Assembly (NCBI GenBank): GCA_015767405.1
Contig: JADWMG010000012.1
Span: 1-37,655, forward strand
Source: Actinomycetota bacterium
GTDB lineage: Bacteria; Actinomycetota; Acidimicrobiia; Acidimicrobiales; Ilumatobacteraceae
DNA: 37,655 bases
Reading direction: 5' to 3'
Part shown: one piece after another, positions 22,432-30,176 of the stretch
How positions within the stretch are numbered: position 1 is the first letter of the stretch
How the letters are laid out: every line of letters starts with the position of its first letter
Position numbers and translations under genes: made by a program
The notes under the pieces: generated by a model
What the model was told of the DNA's origin: nothing
What the model saw: only the letters and a program-made list of their open reading frames with translations
Databases searched by the model: none

Positions 22432-23305
22432 TGTTCAACTCCTTTGCAGCGTCCCGATAGGCAATGGCTCCTCTTGAACGCGGATCAAACGTCGTAATCG
22501 GCTGCCCGAACGAAGGTGCCTCTGAGAGTCGTACAGACCGCGGGATTACGGACCTCAGTACTTTCTCCCCGAAGTGCTCTCTCACCTCACTGACAACTTG
22601 ACCAGACAACTTCGTCCGGGCGTCGTACATAACGCAGAGAATGGTGCTCATGTCGAGTGTGGGGTTCAGATTCCGCTTCACAAGATCAACATTCCGAAGT
22701 AGTTGCCCCAATCCTTCCAACGCGTAGTACTCGCACTGGATCGGCACCATTACTTCATGGGCGGCGGCGAGGCCGTTGACCGTGAGCAAGCCAAGTGAAG
22801 GAGGGCAGTCGATCAGAACATAGTCATAGTCACTCACGACGGCGTCGATCGCTCGTTTCAGACGTTGTTCGCGACTGAAGGCAGGAACCAGTTCGATCTC
22901 AGCGCCGGCGAGGTCGAGTGAAGCTGGTGCAACGAACAAATTTCTAACATCCGTTGGCTCCACAACGTTCTCCAAGGGCTCGTCATGCAGCATGACGTGA
23001 TACATGGACTTCTCGAGACCACGGTTCTCAATCCCAAGACCTGTAGATGCATTTCCTTGTGGATCGAGATCAATAATCAGCGTGCGAAGCCCCATCTCAG
23101 CAAGCGCCGCACCGATATTCACCGTTGTCGTCGTTTTGCCAACACCACCCTTCTGGTTGGCCAGGGCAATCACGCGGGGGAGCGCGCGGTGCCCACGACC
23201 TTCCGGGGAAATAGGTGATGGGGCCGACGGGTCTTCGGCAAAGCCATCAGGCGTAGTTGGGGGTTGAGCGGGTGACGCAATCGAGGCGGCGTCGAATTCC
23301 GACAC
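22418..23305 (-). CDS. parA: Chromosome partitioning ATPase ParA
   Basis: A 295-residue Walker-type ATPase. A disordered Pro/Ser-rich N-terminus (about 1-45) precedes the deviant Walker A LANQKGGVGKTTTTVNIGAAL; Walker A' is LIIDLDPQGNAS and Walker B is YVLIDCPPSLGLLTVN. It moves ParB-parS complexes. It starts 88 bp downstream of a parS site and is transcribed in the same direction as rsmG and parB. Confidence 0.97.
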   Translation of the reverse strand: MSEFDAASIASPAQPPTTPDGFAEDPSAPSPISPEGRGHRALPRVIALANQKGGVGKTTTTVNIGAALAEMGLRTLIIDLDPQGNASTGLGIENRGLEKSMYHVMLHDEPLENVVEPTDVRNLFVAPASLDLAGAEIELVPAFSREQRLKRAIDAVVSDYDYVLIDCPPSLGLLTVNGLAAAHEVMVPIQCEYYALEGLGQLLRNVDLVKRNLNPTLDMSTILCVMYDARTKLSGQVVSEVREHFGEKVLRSVIPRSVRLSEAPSFGQPITTFDPRSRGAIAYRDAAKELNNGTL

Positions 23306-23393
23306 AGGTTCTCCAGTTCGAGACGGCCCTCGCGGGCATGTGAACCTGCATACTCTGCCTGATCAGGCAACCCGTTACAAGCATTTGCGACGA

Positions 23394-23409
23394 TGTTTCA
23401 CGTGAAACA
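23394..23409. promoter_or_regulatory. parS site 1
   Basis: TGTTTCACGTGAAACA is a perfect 16-bp palindrome identical to the bacterial parS consensus. It lies in the rsmG-parA gap, about 3.9 kb from dnaA, and is the loading site for ParB. Confidence 0.97.
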
Positions 23410-23446
23410 GGACACTCCCGACATCGCAGCAAGACGGCTGGCGTGA

Positions 23447-23462
23447 TGTTTCACGTGAAACA
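23447..23462. promoter_or_regulatory. parS site 2
   Basis: A second perfect copy of the 16-bp parS palindrome, 53 bp from the first (centre to centre) and 9 bases beyond the rsmG stop codon. The pair gives a strong ParB nucleation point and could affect transcription of parA. Confidence 0.97.
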
Positions 23463-23471
23463 AATCGATGC

Positions 23472-24038
23472 TCAAAGGTCTGATTTCCGTTCGAAGATCG
23501 CCACGCGACCCTTAGATAGGAGGCGCTCGAGACCAAGTTGCTCCAAAAGCGCCGGTGACCAACGATCTCCTTGCGGGGGTTCACTGATTACCGCCCGACC
23601 CCCAGGCCGAATCAATGCTGCGGCGATTGTAAGCGTACGATCGGGCGGTCCGAACCCCCGTGCCACCGCGCCGTCGAAGAACCCACTCTGAGACATCACG
23701 AGATTGCTAGCGTCATCAGCAACAACATTCACGCGCTCGTTCCATCCAAATCGCGATACGACTCGACGTAGGAAATCAGTGCGCTTTGTTCGACGATCGA
23801 GGAGAGTCAGGAAAACATCAGGCCGATAATACGCGATGACAAGTCCCGGTACCCCGCCGCCTGATCCCAGATCGACGATGTTCGGATGTCCTCCGTGAGT
23901 CGATTGCAATCCATCGAGGGCCGTGACGAAGAGTCGTGCATGCTCGACCACCTCATCGATCGGACGGTCACCCAAAAAGCCGAGGCGCTGGGATTCACCC
24001 AGCGCCTCGTGTAATTCACTCAATTGTTCCGGCCCCAT
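23472..24038 (-). CDS. rsmG: 16S rRNA (guanine-527-N7) methyltransferase RsmG
   Basis: 188 residues. The SAM motif is NIVDLGSGGGVPGLVIAYY, preceded by RLGFLGDRPIDEVVEHA; TLLDRRTKRTDFLRRVV and AVARGFGPPDRTL are the further conserved RsmG segments. It methylates G527 of 16S rRNA, and loss in other bacteria gives low-level streptomycin resistance. It is slightly short for the family but complete. It lies between jag and parA as usual in actinobacteria. Confidence 0.95.
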   Translation of the reverse strand: MGPEQLSELHEALGESQRLGFLGDRPIDEVVEHARLFVTALDGLQSTHGGHPNIVDLGSGGGVPGLVIAYYRPDVFLTLLDRRTKRTDFLRRVVSRFGWNERVNVVADDASNLVMSQSGFFDGAVARGFGPPDRTLTIAAALIRPGGRAVISEPPQGDRWSPALLEQLGLERLLSKGRVAIFERKSDL

Positions 24039-24084
24039 GATGGGGTCAGCATATTGCTTCTACAAATCCTCAGGTAACCAGGAT

Positions 24085-24975
24085 TCAGACCGGCTCGACA
24101 ATGATCCGGCGATTTGGGTCGTCTCCCTCGGAACGACTGCCAACTCCGTCTTCCTCGTTGAGCGCATCATGTACGATCTTGCGATCAGCCGAAGCCATGG
24201 GCTCTAGTGAACGTGCTGTTCCGGAGGAACGTACCTGCTCTGCGACACTGCTGGCGAACTTCCCTAGGGCAGCCTCACGGCGGCCTCGGTATCCGGAGAC
24301 GTCGATCCGTAACCGCGTATCATGGTCACCGAGCCGGCGCTGAGCAGACACTCGGGCGAGGTCTTGAATCGCGTTGAGGGTACGGCCGCTTGGACCGACG
24401 AGAAGCCCCAACTCCTCACCCGTTACATTGACTTCGAGTTGCAGACCATCAATATCAAGATTCGCTGATCCATCCGCTCCGAATGCCTGTGTGAGTCCAT
24501 CCATGAAGGTCACGGCGGCATCGCCGACCTCTTGGGGCGTTGCTGTGGACTCAGGTCGGTCGTCGCTGCTCATTCTCTGCTCCTGGTTGTCTGTCTTATT
24601 GGATGTTCGGCTTTTCTTTTGGCGGTTGGAACCATTGGACTCCGAGCCATTCTTGCGAGGCGACTGCCGCGTGGACGGTGAACTATCCTCGGTTTCTTCG
24701 TTGCCAGAGGCGTCACTTTGCTCTTTCGGCGATGACTTGGACGACCCTGACGACCTGTCGCTCTTACTTCGACGGCGGCGCTCTTGTTTTGGCCGTGCCT
24801 GGGTTGGCTTGACTCGAGCGCGAAGGCGCGCCTCACCACGCATTCTCCCGAACAAGCCGGGCCGAGGCTCCTCGATGACATCGAACTCGGCATCGTCGGC
24901 TCCGACGCCTAGTTGGTCAAGGGCTGATTCGCGAGCCTCTTCTATGGTTTTTGCGGTAGTTTCTACCCACTCCAT
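24085..24975 (-). CDS. jag: Jag/KhpB-type RNA-binding protein
   Basis: 296 residues from ATG 24975, which has AAGGAGA eight bases upstream; an upstream GTG frame is rejected. The Jag-N domain (EWVETTAKTIEEARESALDQLG, PGLFGRMRGEARLRARV) is followed by a long Arg/Lys/Ser/Glu-rich disordered linker (about 65-145). A KH domain (GLLVGPSGRTLNAIQDL) and a C-terminal R3H domain (SLEPMASADRKIVHDAL, with the R-x3-H signature) follow. It binds RNA and in other bacteria influences cell division and envelope synthesis. It is downstream of yidC, as is typical. Confidence 0.93.
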   Translation of the reverse strand: MEWVETTAKTIEEARESALDQLGVGADDAEFDVIEEPRPGLFGRMRGEARLRARVKPTQARPKQERRRRSKSDRSSGSSKSSPKEQSDASGNEETEDSSPSTRQSPRKNGSESNGSNRQKKSRTSNKTDNQEQRMSSDDRPESTATPQEVGDAAVTFMDGLTQAFGADGSANLDIDGLQLEVNVTGEELGLLVGPSGRTLNAIQDLARVSAQRRLGDHDTRLRIDVSGYRGRREAALGKFASSVAEQVRSSGTARSLEPMASADRKIVHDALNEEDGVGSRSEGDDPNRRIIVEPV

Positions 24976-25043
24976 ATGTAATTCTCCTTGTTGTTTGAAA
25001 GCCACCACTGTGGCAAGACACGAACAGCGCCCTCGGCGCCGCG

Positions 25044-26237
25044 TTACGTGTCCTTCTTGGGTGATTTTGGTCGCGATGACTTGGAGGGCTTGGCCTTCTT
25101 AGCCTGAGCATCCTTACGCGACGGGGTTGGACGGCCCTTGGCACCTGACGATGGTGTCGGGCGATTCTTTGGCGGCGTTACTCGTTTGTTGGTGATCTCG
25201 CGAGCCGGAGCCGAACTCCCCTTCTTGTCCTTGTTCTTCTCGCCGGTCTTCTTGCCGGTCTTCTTGGCGCCCTTACCCGAGCCCTTGTCAGACTCGTTGT
25301 CGGCGGCACCACCACCACCGAGATCGCGCTTGGCCTGAGCTAGGAGGCCTCCTGATTCACCACTCTTCTTTGCTTCTTCGCGAGCCTCCTCGCCAGCGCG
25401 TTGGGCTTGTCGACCAAGTGATTCGTCGTGGCCGTAGAACGCTCGGGTGATGTAGGCCTGCTGCGCGATTCGAAGCAGTGTCTGAAAGACGTAGTAGACG
25501 ACGAGGGCTGACAGGAAAAAGATCTGGAAGATCGCGAAGAAGACGGGCAGGTACTGCATCAGCTTCTGCTGACTGACCGACATGGTCGGGCTGACCGCAG
25601 CGCGTGCAGCAACCATGCGCTGCTGAAGGAAGTACAGGCCACCGAGCAGTACAACCAGCAGTACGTAGGGGAGACCGGTACCGAATCCCTGACCAACAGC
25701 CTCTGCCGCGGACAATGACAGGTCCAATGCAATTGATGGCATCGTATGCTCGGCAAACAACGACTCGTAGAGCGCTGAGTCGAAGGCCAGATATCGGGGG
25801 ATGAATCCGGGGTCGGCCACCTCTTCAGGAATGTTGTAAGGAAGTCCCGCACCCTCGAACGAACGCCAGACCGACTGTGCGACCGGTAGCGCTGAACCAC
25901 GCGGGGCATAAGTAAGGCCACGCAGCACCCGAAACATGATGAGAAATATCGGCATCTGAGCCACCACCGGCAAACACGAGGCCATTGGGTTGACCTTGTG
26001 CTCTTGGTAGAGCTTCATCATCTCTTCGTTGAGCTTCGTGCGGTCGTTGCGATACTCGTTCTGCAACTTGCGCATCTCGGGCGACAGCCGCTGCATCTCG
26101 AGCATGCCCTTGGTGCTCTTCAGGGTCAAAGGTGTCGTAATCCCCATTACGACAACCGCCATTAGCGCTATCGCTGTCGTATATCCGTTGGTAATTCCGT
26201 AGAACCACGAAAGCAGTGCGGCCGGGATTTCGAACAT
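25044..26237 (-). CDS. yidC: Membrane protein insertase YidC
   Basis: 397 residues, of the Gram-positive/actinobacterial type without a large periplasmic domain. Membrane segments are visible at TTAIALMAVVVMGITTPLTL, MPIFLIMFRVLRGL, LPYVLLVVLLGGLYFL and LPVFFAIFQIFFLSALVVYYVFQ. The cytoplasmic coiled segment MLEMQRLSPEMRKLQNEY lies between the first two. A Lys-rich tail of about 110 residues (KKTGKKTGEKNKDKKGS...) probably binds the ribosome. It lies 3 bp downstream of yidD. Confidence 0.96.
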   Translation of the reverse strand: MFEIPAALLSWFYGITNGYTTAIALMAVVVMGITTPLTLKSTKGMLEMQRLSPEMRKLQNEYRNDRTKLNEEMMKLYQEHKVNPMASCLPVVAQMPIFLIMFRVLRGLTYAPRGSALPVAQSVWRSFEGAGLPYNIPEEVADPGFIPRYLAFDSALYESLFAEHTMPSIALDLSLSAAEAVGQGFGTGLPYVLLVVLLGGLYFLQQRMVAARAAVSPTMSVSQQKLMQYLPVFFAIFQIFFLSALVVYYVFQTLLRIAQQAYITRAFYGHDESLGRQAQRAGEEAREEAKKSGESGGLLAQAKRDLGGGGAADNESDKGSGKGAKKTGKKTGEKNKDKKGSSAPAREITNKRVTPPKNRPTPSSGAKGRPTPSRKDAQAKKAKPSKSSRPKSPKKDT

Positions 26238-26240
26238 CGA

Positions 26241-26498
26241 TCAGGAATCTTTCTGGGCAGTGTGCTGGGTGCCACAGCGCTCGGGAACCGGGTCGAATCC
26301 GGATGGACCGAGTGGGCGACAACGAAGAAGACGACGGAAAGTGAGCCAAAAACCACGCACGGTGCCGTGTTCGGCGAATGCGTCATGAGCGTAGGTCGAA
26401 CAGGTCGGGTAGAACCTGCATGGCGACGGACGACCCTCGAAAGCCCGTTGATAGGCTGCAATCATCGAGAGCGCGCTCCTCTGGGTCCGAGTCGTCAC
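26241..26498 (-). CDS. yidD: Membrane protein insertion efficiency factor YidD
   Basis: An 85-residue YidD from GTG 26498. The family core is AAYQRAFEGRPSPCRFYPTC, STYAHDAFAEHG and FRRLLRCRPLGPSGFDPVP, with the conserved cysteines. GTG overlaps the rnpA stop as GTGA, so I prefer it to an internal ATG at 26465, which would give 74 residues. It helps YidC-dependent membrane insertion. Confidence 0.9.
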   Translation of the reverse strand: MTTRTQRSALSMIAAYQRAFEGRPSPCRFYPTCSTYAHDAFAEHGTVRGFWLTFRRLLRCRPLGPSGFDPVPERCGTQHTAQKDS

Positions 26499-26821
26499 GA
26501 CACTCGGGCTTGGGTCGAGGTCAATAGCTCGGTCAGAACCGATCTGAGTTCGTCGAACGTCAGTTCGCAGGCACGCGGGCTGGCGCCGATCAGGTATAGC
26601 CCTGGACGAACGTCGGAATCGGCCAGCAGTGCCCGTAGTTGTCGACGCAGTCGATTGCGTGCTACTGCCGGCCCCACAGCGCGACCTATAGCGAACGCCA
26701 CACGAGGGGGCTGAACCTTGGGGTCGGGGACAGAGGAGCACCAGAGCGGATCGATCCGTACACGGACACCTTCCCGCCTGAGGCGGACGAACGTGTCTCG
26801 CTCGCGGATCCGGTCGATCAA
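26495..26821 (-). CDS. rnpA: Ribonuclease P protein component
   Basis: A 108-residue basic protein with the family signature [20 protein letters not shown] (RNR motif), preceded by [13 protein letters not shown]. It is the protein subunit of RNase P. The start is TTG 26821, overlapping the rpmH stop as TTGA. Position between rpmH and yidD is universal. Confidence 0.94.
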   Translation of the reverse strand: MIDRIRERDTFVRLRREGVRVRIDPLWCSSVPDPKVQPPRVAFAIGRAVGPAVARNRLRRQLRALLADSDVRPGLYLIGASPRACELTFDELRSVLTELLTSTQARVS

Positions 26822-26952
26822 GCGGAGAGACGAGCGCGGCCCTTGGCGCGGCGAGACTTCAGAACGGCACGTCCTGCTCGAGTGCTCATACGGGCGCGAA
26901 AACCGTGCTTGCGTGCTCGGCGACGATTGTTGGGTTGATAAGTACGCTTCAC
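26818..26952 (-). CDS. rpmH: 50S ribosomal protein L34
   Basis: A 44-residue protein, [18 protein letters not shown] followed by [20 protein letters not shown], ending in RARLSA. The start is GTG 26952 with GGAG nine bases upstream. It is the first gene of the minus-strand rpmH-rnpA-yidD-yidC-jag-rsmG series. Its promoter should lie in 26953-27150, but I see no convincing -35/-10 pair on that strand. Confidence 0.97.
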   Translation of the reverse strand: MKRTYQPNNRRRARKHGFRARMSTRAGRAVLKSRRAKGRARLSA

Positions 26953-27152
26953 AAAAAACTCCGGACGTTACGAGGCAAATTCACGTCCGTAGCGATGGCT
27001 GACAACTCAAGTGCTACCACGGACGCGTCTTGCAAGGCTACGGCAAGGGTGCCGTGACTACCAACCAGTCGGATCAAACCACATCGATGTAAGTTGTGCA
27101 CAGGACACGATTGACCGCTAAACCCCAGCGTAAGGCCAATTTTTCTGAGAGT

Positions 27153-27180
27153 TTGTCACTTCTGACGAACGTGGTATGTT
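27153..27180 (+). promoter_or_regulatory. Likely dnaA promoter
   Basis: TTGTCA (27153-27158) and TATGTT (27175-27180) are 16 bases apart, giving a sigma-70-like promoter about 85 bp before the dnaA start. An inverted repeat CGAAC (27166-27170) / GTTCG (27178-27182) straddles the -10 box. The 313-bp rpmH-dnaA gap (26953-27265) otherwise holds the DnaA boxes listed separately and no gene I can support. Confidence 0.55.
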
Positions 27181-27205
27181 CGGCCGCCCGAGTCACTCCA
27201 GATAC

Positions 27206-27238
27206 CTGTCCACATCATGTGGACAACTGTGTGGACTG
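27206..27238 (+). promoter_or_regulatory. DnaA boxes in the dnaA leader
   Basis: CTGTCCACA (27206-27214) and TGTGGACAA (27218-27226) form a head-to-head inverted pair three bases apart. TGTGGACTG (27230-27238) follows. The second is an exact actinobacterial DnaA box on the reverse strand. They lie between the likely promoter and the start codon, a classic autoregulation arrangement. Confidence 0.75.
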
Positions 27239-27265
27239 TCTATGGCCTACCAGCAGGAGAAACCG

Positions 27266-28681
27266 GTGAGCGAATCCGAGGATGTGTGGACACAAGTGAC
27301 CCTGTCACTGCGTTCACAGCTCGCCGAGTCAGTCTGGTTCTCAACGTTCCAAGATGTCACTCCACTCGAATCAGACCCTGACACTCTTCGCCTACTTGCC
27401 CCTAGCGCATATGTTCGCGACCGAATCCTCACCCGCTATTTGCCCCTGGTAACCGAAGCACTCCACGATGCAAACGAAGGTCAGCGTCGCGTCGAGATAG
27501 AGGTTGAAGCAACCGATCCCACTGACACCGAGGCCTATCCAGAACCATCACCCGGCCAAGACGACCAAACTTCATCTGAGGGGGTCAGCGACGCAGACAG
27601 GTATCCGCCAAGGGGCACCTCCGGTCTTGAAGACAAGCCTCGACGCAATCTGCTGGATGAGGCTGGCCTCAACCCCAGATACACCTTCGAAACATTTGTC
27701 AAAGGTGCTTCTAACCAGTTTGCGCTCGCTGCGGCCTTGCGGGTGGCTGAAACACCCGGCAGAAGCTACAACCCGTTATTCACCTATGGTTCCGCCGGAC
27801 TTGGCAAAACTCACCTCCTGCATGCCATCGGGCACTACGTCCACTCGAACTATCAGCATCACGAAGTGCGCTACGTCTCCACTGAAACATTCATGAACGA
27901 GTACGTAGACGCAATTCGTCAGAACACGACCAATTCGTTGAGGCGCCGATATCGCGAAGTCGACGTGCTGCTGATCGACGACATTCAGTTTCTCGAAGGT
28001 AAAGAGGGACTTCAGGAAGAGTTCTTCCACACGTTCAACTCACTGCACGGTGCCAACAAGCAAGTCGTCATCTCCTCAGATCGAATGCCCGACGCAATTC
28101 CAACGCTCGAGGAACGACTCAGGGGCCGGTTCAAGTGGGGACTCATCACCGACATCCAGCCACCCGATGTAGAAACACGCCTCGCGATCCTGCGCAACAA
28201 GTCTGAACGCGACCGTGTTCAAGTGCCCGATGAAACCCTTGAATTCATTGCGACCAACATTGCAACCAACATTCGCGAACTCGAAGGCGCATTGATTCGC
28301 GTCACGGCCTTCGCCAGCCTCAATCAGGTCCCGATTACAACGGATCTTGCCGAAACGCAGCTTGCCGATCTCCTACGCGATAACAAACCTAAGGTCCGCA
28401 CCGACGAAGAACTACTGGCGGAGATTGCAGCGATTCTGAAATTCCCTGTCGAAGACTTGAAGGGTCGGAGCCGCCAACGACCACTCGTCACCGCCCGGCA
28501 GGAGGCAATGTATGTCTTCCGCGAACTGACGGACCTCAGCTATCCCGCGATCGCCAGATTGTTCGGTGGCCGTGATCACACCACGGTGATCCACGCAAAC
28601 GAGAAGATTCAACGGCTGATGAGCGAACGTAAGCAAATCTACGACCAGGTCACTGATCTGCTCCAACAACTCAACTCATGA
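27266..28681 (+). CDS. dnaA: Chromosomal replication initiator DnaA
   Basis: 471 residues from GTG 27266, chosen because AGGAGA ends about six bases upstream and homology (SESEDVWTQVTLSLRSQLAES) begins there; ATG 27242 is an alternative. Domain I (1-85) precedes a short acidic domain II (about 85-135). The AAA+ domain has Walker A GSAGLGKTHLLHAIGHY and Walker B VDVLLIDDIQFLEGKEG, and the sensor region. The C-terminal DNA-binding signature is FGGRDHTTVIHANEKI. It binds the DnaA boxes seen on both sides of the gene. Confidence 0.97.
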   Translation: MSESEDVWTQVTLSLRSQLAESVWFSTFQDVTPLESDPDTLRLLAPSAYVRDRILTRYLPLVTEALHDANEGQRRVEIEVEATDPTDTEAYPEPSPGQDDQTSSEGVSDADRYPPRGTSGLEDKPRRNLLDEAGLNPRYTFETFVKGASNQFALAAALRVAETPGRSYNPLFTYGSAGLGKTHLLHAIGHYVHSNYQHHEVRYVSTETFMNEYVDAIRQNTTNSLRRRYREVDVLLIDDIQFLEGKEGLQEEFFHTFNSLHGANKQVVISSDRMPDAIPTLEERLRGRFKWGLITDIQPPDVETRLAILRNKSERDRVQVPDETLEFIATNIATNIRELEGALIRVTAFASLNQVPITTDLAETQLADLLRDNKPKVRTDEELLAEIAAILKFPVEDLKGRSRQRPLVTARQEAMYVFRELTDLSYPAIARLFGGRDHTTVIHANEKIQRLMSERKQIYDQVTDLLQQLNS

Positions 28682-28940
28682 GCAACACCATGCAAACGAC
28701 ATGCTCCTGGGGACGCGACAGAGAACAACGCGAGGGACAACTGTCACGAGCGCGGTGGACAACACAAGTCTGTCCACCGGACCACAAGCGTGTAACCCGC
28801 GACCTGGGGATCGAGCGCCTATCCCATGTGGACGTTCATTGTGGCCCTACGCTGCAACGACGCGTGGTTGTCCCCAATCCACAGCACCTACTACTGACAT
28901 TATTCTTTTAGACATCCCTTCATGAGGAGAAGTACCCACT
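28682..28940. other. Candidate replication origin (oriC) between dnaA and dnaN
   Basis: This 259-bp gap without a gene has several DnaA-box-like nonamers in both orientations: GGTGGACAA (28754-28762), CTGTCCACC (28770-28778), TGTGGACGT (28827-28835), TTGTCCCCA (28868-28876) and AATCCACAG (28876-28884). None is a perfect consensus. The only clearly AT-rich piece is near 28899-28917 (ACATTATTCTTTTAGACAT), next to dnaN, and could be the unwinding element or dnaN promoter. The assignment rests mainly on position, as oriC is usually here in actinobacteria. Confidence 0.65.
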
Positions 28941-30035
28941 GTGAAGTTTCGTTGTGAACGTGATGTCCTGGCCGAAGCGGTCGGGTCTGCCGGACGAGCG
29001 GCAACCAGTCGTACCGGAACACTGCCGGTATTAGCCGGGGTCCGGATGGAAGTTGCCGGCGACACCCTGGTATTGATCGGTACCGATCTCGAACTAACGA
29101 TTCGGCTGACAGTCGATGTCGGTGGAGAACGTGATGGTTCCGCAGTTGTTCCGGCTCGTCTCGTCGGAGACATCGTCAAGGCTTTGCCATCAGGGGCCGT
29201 TGAGGTGGAACTCCTCGAAGAAGAGGTATCCATCAGCGCTGGTCGATCACAATTCTCTGTTCGGCCACTTTCGCTAGACGACTATCCGACGCAGGCGGAG
29301 CCCTCCGATGATGCGGTGACGTTGCCGGCCGATGCGATGGCTGACGCTCTGCGGCAAGTCGTTCGCGCAGCCTCGACCGATGATGCGCGCGCCGTGCTCA
29401 CTGGAGTTCTGCTCGCTGCCGAAGATGACGGCTTGCGCATGGTAGCGACCGACTCGTATCGGTTGGCCGTGCGTGACCTACCTGATTCGACCGTTCTCGA
29501 GTCGGGTCAAAAAGTACTCATCCCTGGACGAGCACTGAGTGAGCTTCAACGGGTAATTGGTGACGCTGAGAGTCTCACCGTCAGGCTTGGTGAACGCGAG
29601 GCAACGTTCGAGGCAGGATCTACTCGCCTCAGCACGCGCCTCATCGAAGGTGAGTTTCCGAATTATCGCAACCTCCTCCCATCGAGCTACCCCAACTTGC
29701 TGACATTCGGCAAGGCCACCATGCTCGAGGCCATTCGGCGAGTGAAGATCCTCGCTCAAGACTCGACACCCTTGCGATTGACACTGGGCGGCGACACCGT
29801 CCAGCTCACTGCCATTACACAAGATGTAGGTAATGCCGCCGAAGAGATTGACGCGAGCTATGACGGAGCTGAGATGACAGTTGCGTTCAACCCTGACTAT
29901 CTCGCTGCCGGAATCGATGCCATCGACAGTGACGACGTCACGCTGGCAACCATGGATCCGATGAAGCCAGCAGTACTCCGCGGTGCCGGCCAGGACGATT
30001 ACCTGTACCTCCTCATGCCCGTGCGGGTTCCCTGA
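28941..30035 (+). CDS. dnaN: DNA polymerase III beta sliding clamp
   Basis: 364 residues from GTG 28941 with GAGGAG upstream. MKFRCERDVLAEAV at the N-terminus, the LPVLAGVRMEV strand, VLTGVLLAAEDDGLRMVATDSYRLAV, EGEFPNYRNLLPSSYP and the C-terminal YLYLLMPVRVP are all typical of the three-domain ring protein. It is followed by recF after 141 bp. Confidence 0.97.
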   Translation: MKFRCERDVLAEAVGSAGRAATSRTGTLPVLAGVRMEVAGDTLVLIGTDLELTIRLTVDVGGERDGSAVVPARLVGDIVKALPSGAVEVELLEEEVSISAGRSQFSVRPLSLDDYPTQAEPSDDAVTLPADAMADALRQVVRAASTDDARAVLTGVLLAAEDDGLRMVATDSYRLAVRDLPDSTVLESGQKVLIPGRALSELQRVIGDAESLTVRLGEREATFEAGSTRLSTRLIEGEFPNYRNLLPSSYPNLLTFGKATMLEAIRRVKILAQDSTPLRLTLGGDTVQLTAITQDVGNAAEEIDASYDGAEMTVAFNPDYLAAGIDAIDSDDVTLATMDPMKPAVLRGAGQDDYLYLLMPVRVP

Positions 30036-30176
30036 TGACAAGCCGCTAGTTAGCGTTACAGCGTGGGCCGAGTTCGCGAGATTTGTCGCGGCCGCTGCAG
30101 TGAGCGCCAGCGAGCAAAGCTGGGTTCAGCCGACCAACCTTGTCTTCCCAAGACTTTCTGTGAGGCTGAACTGCCA

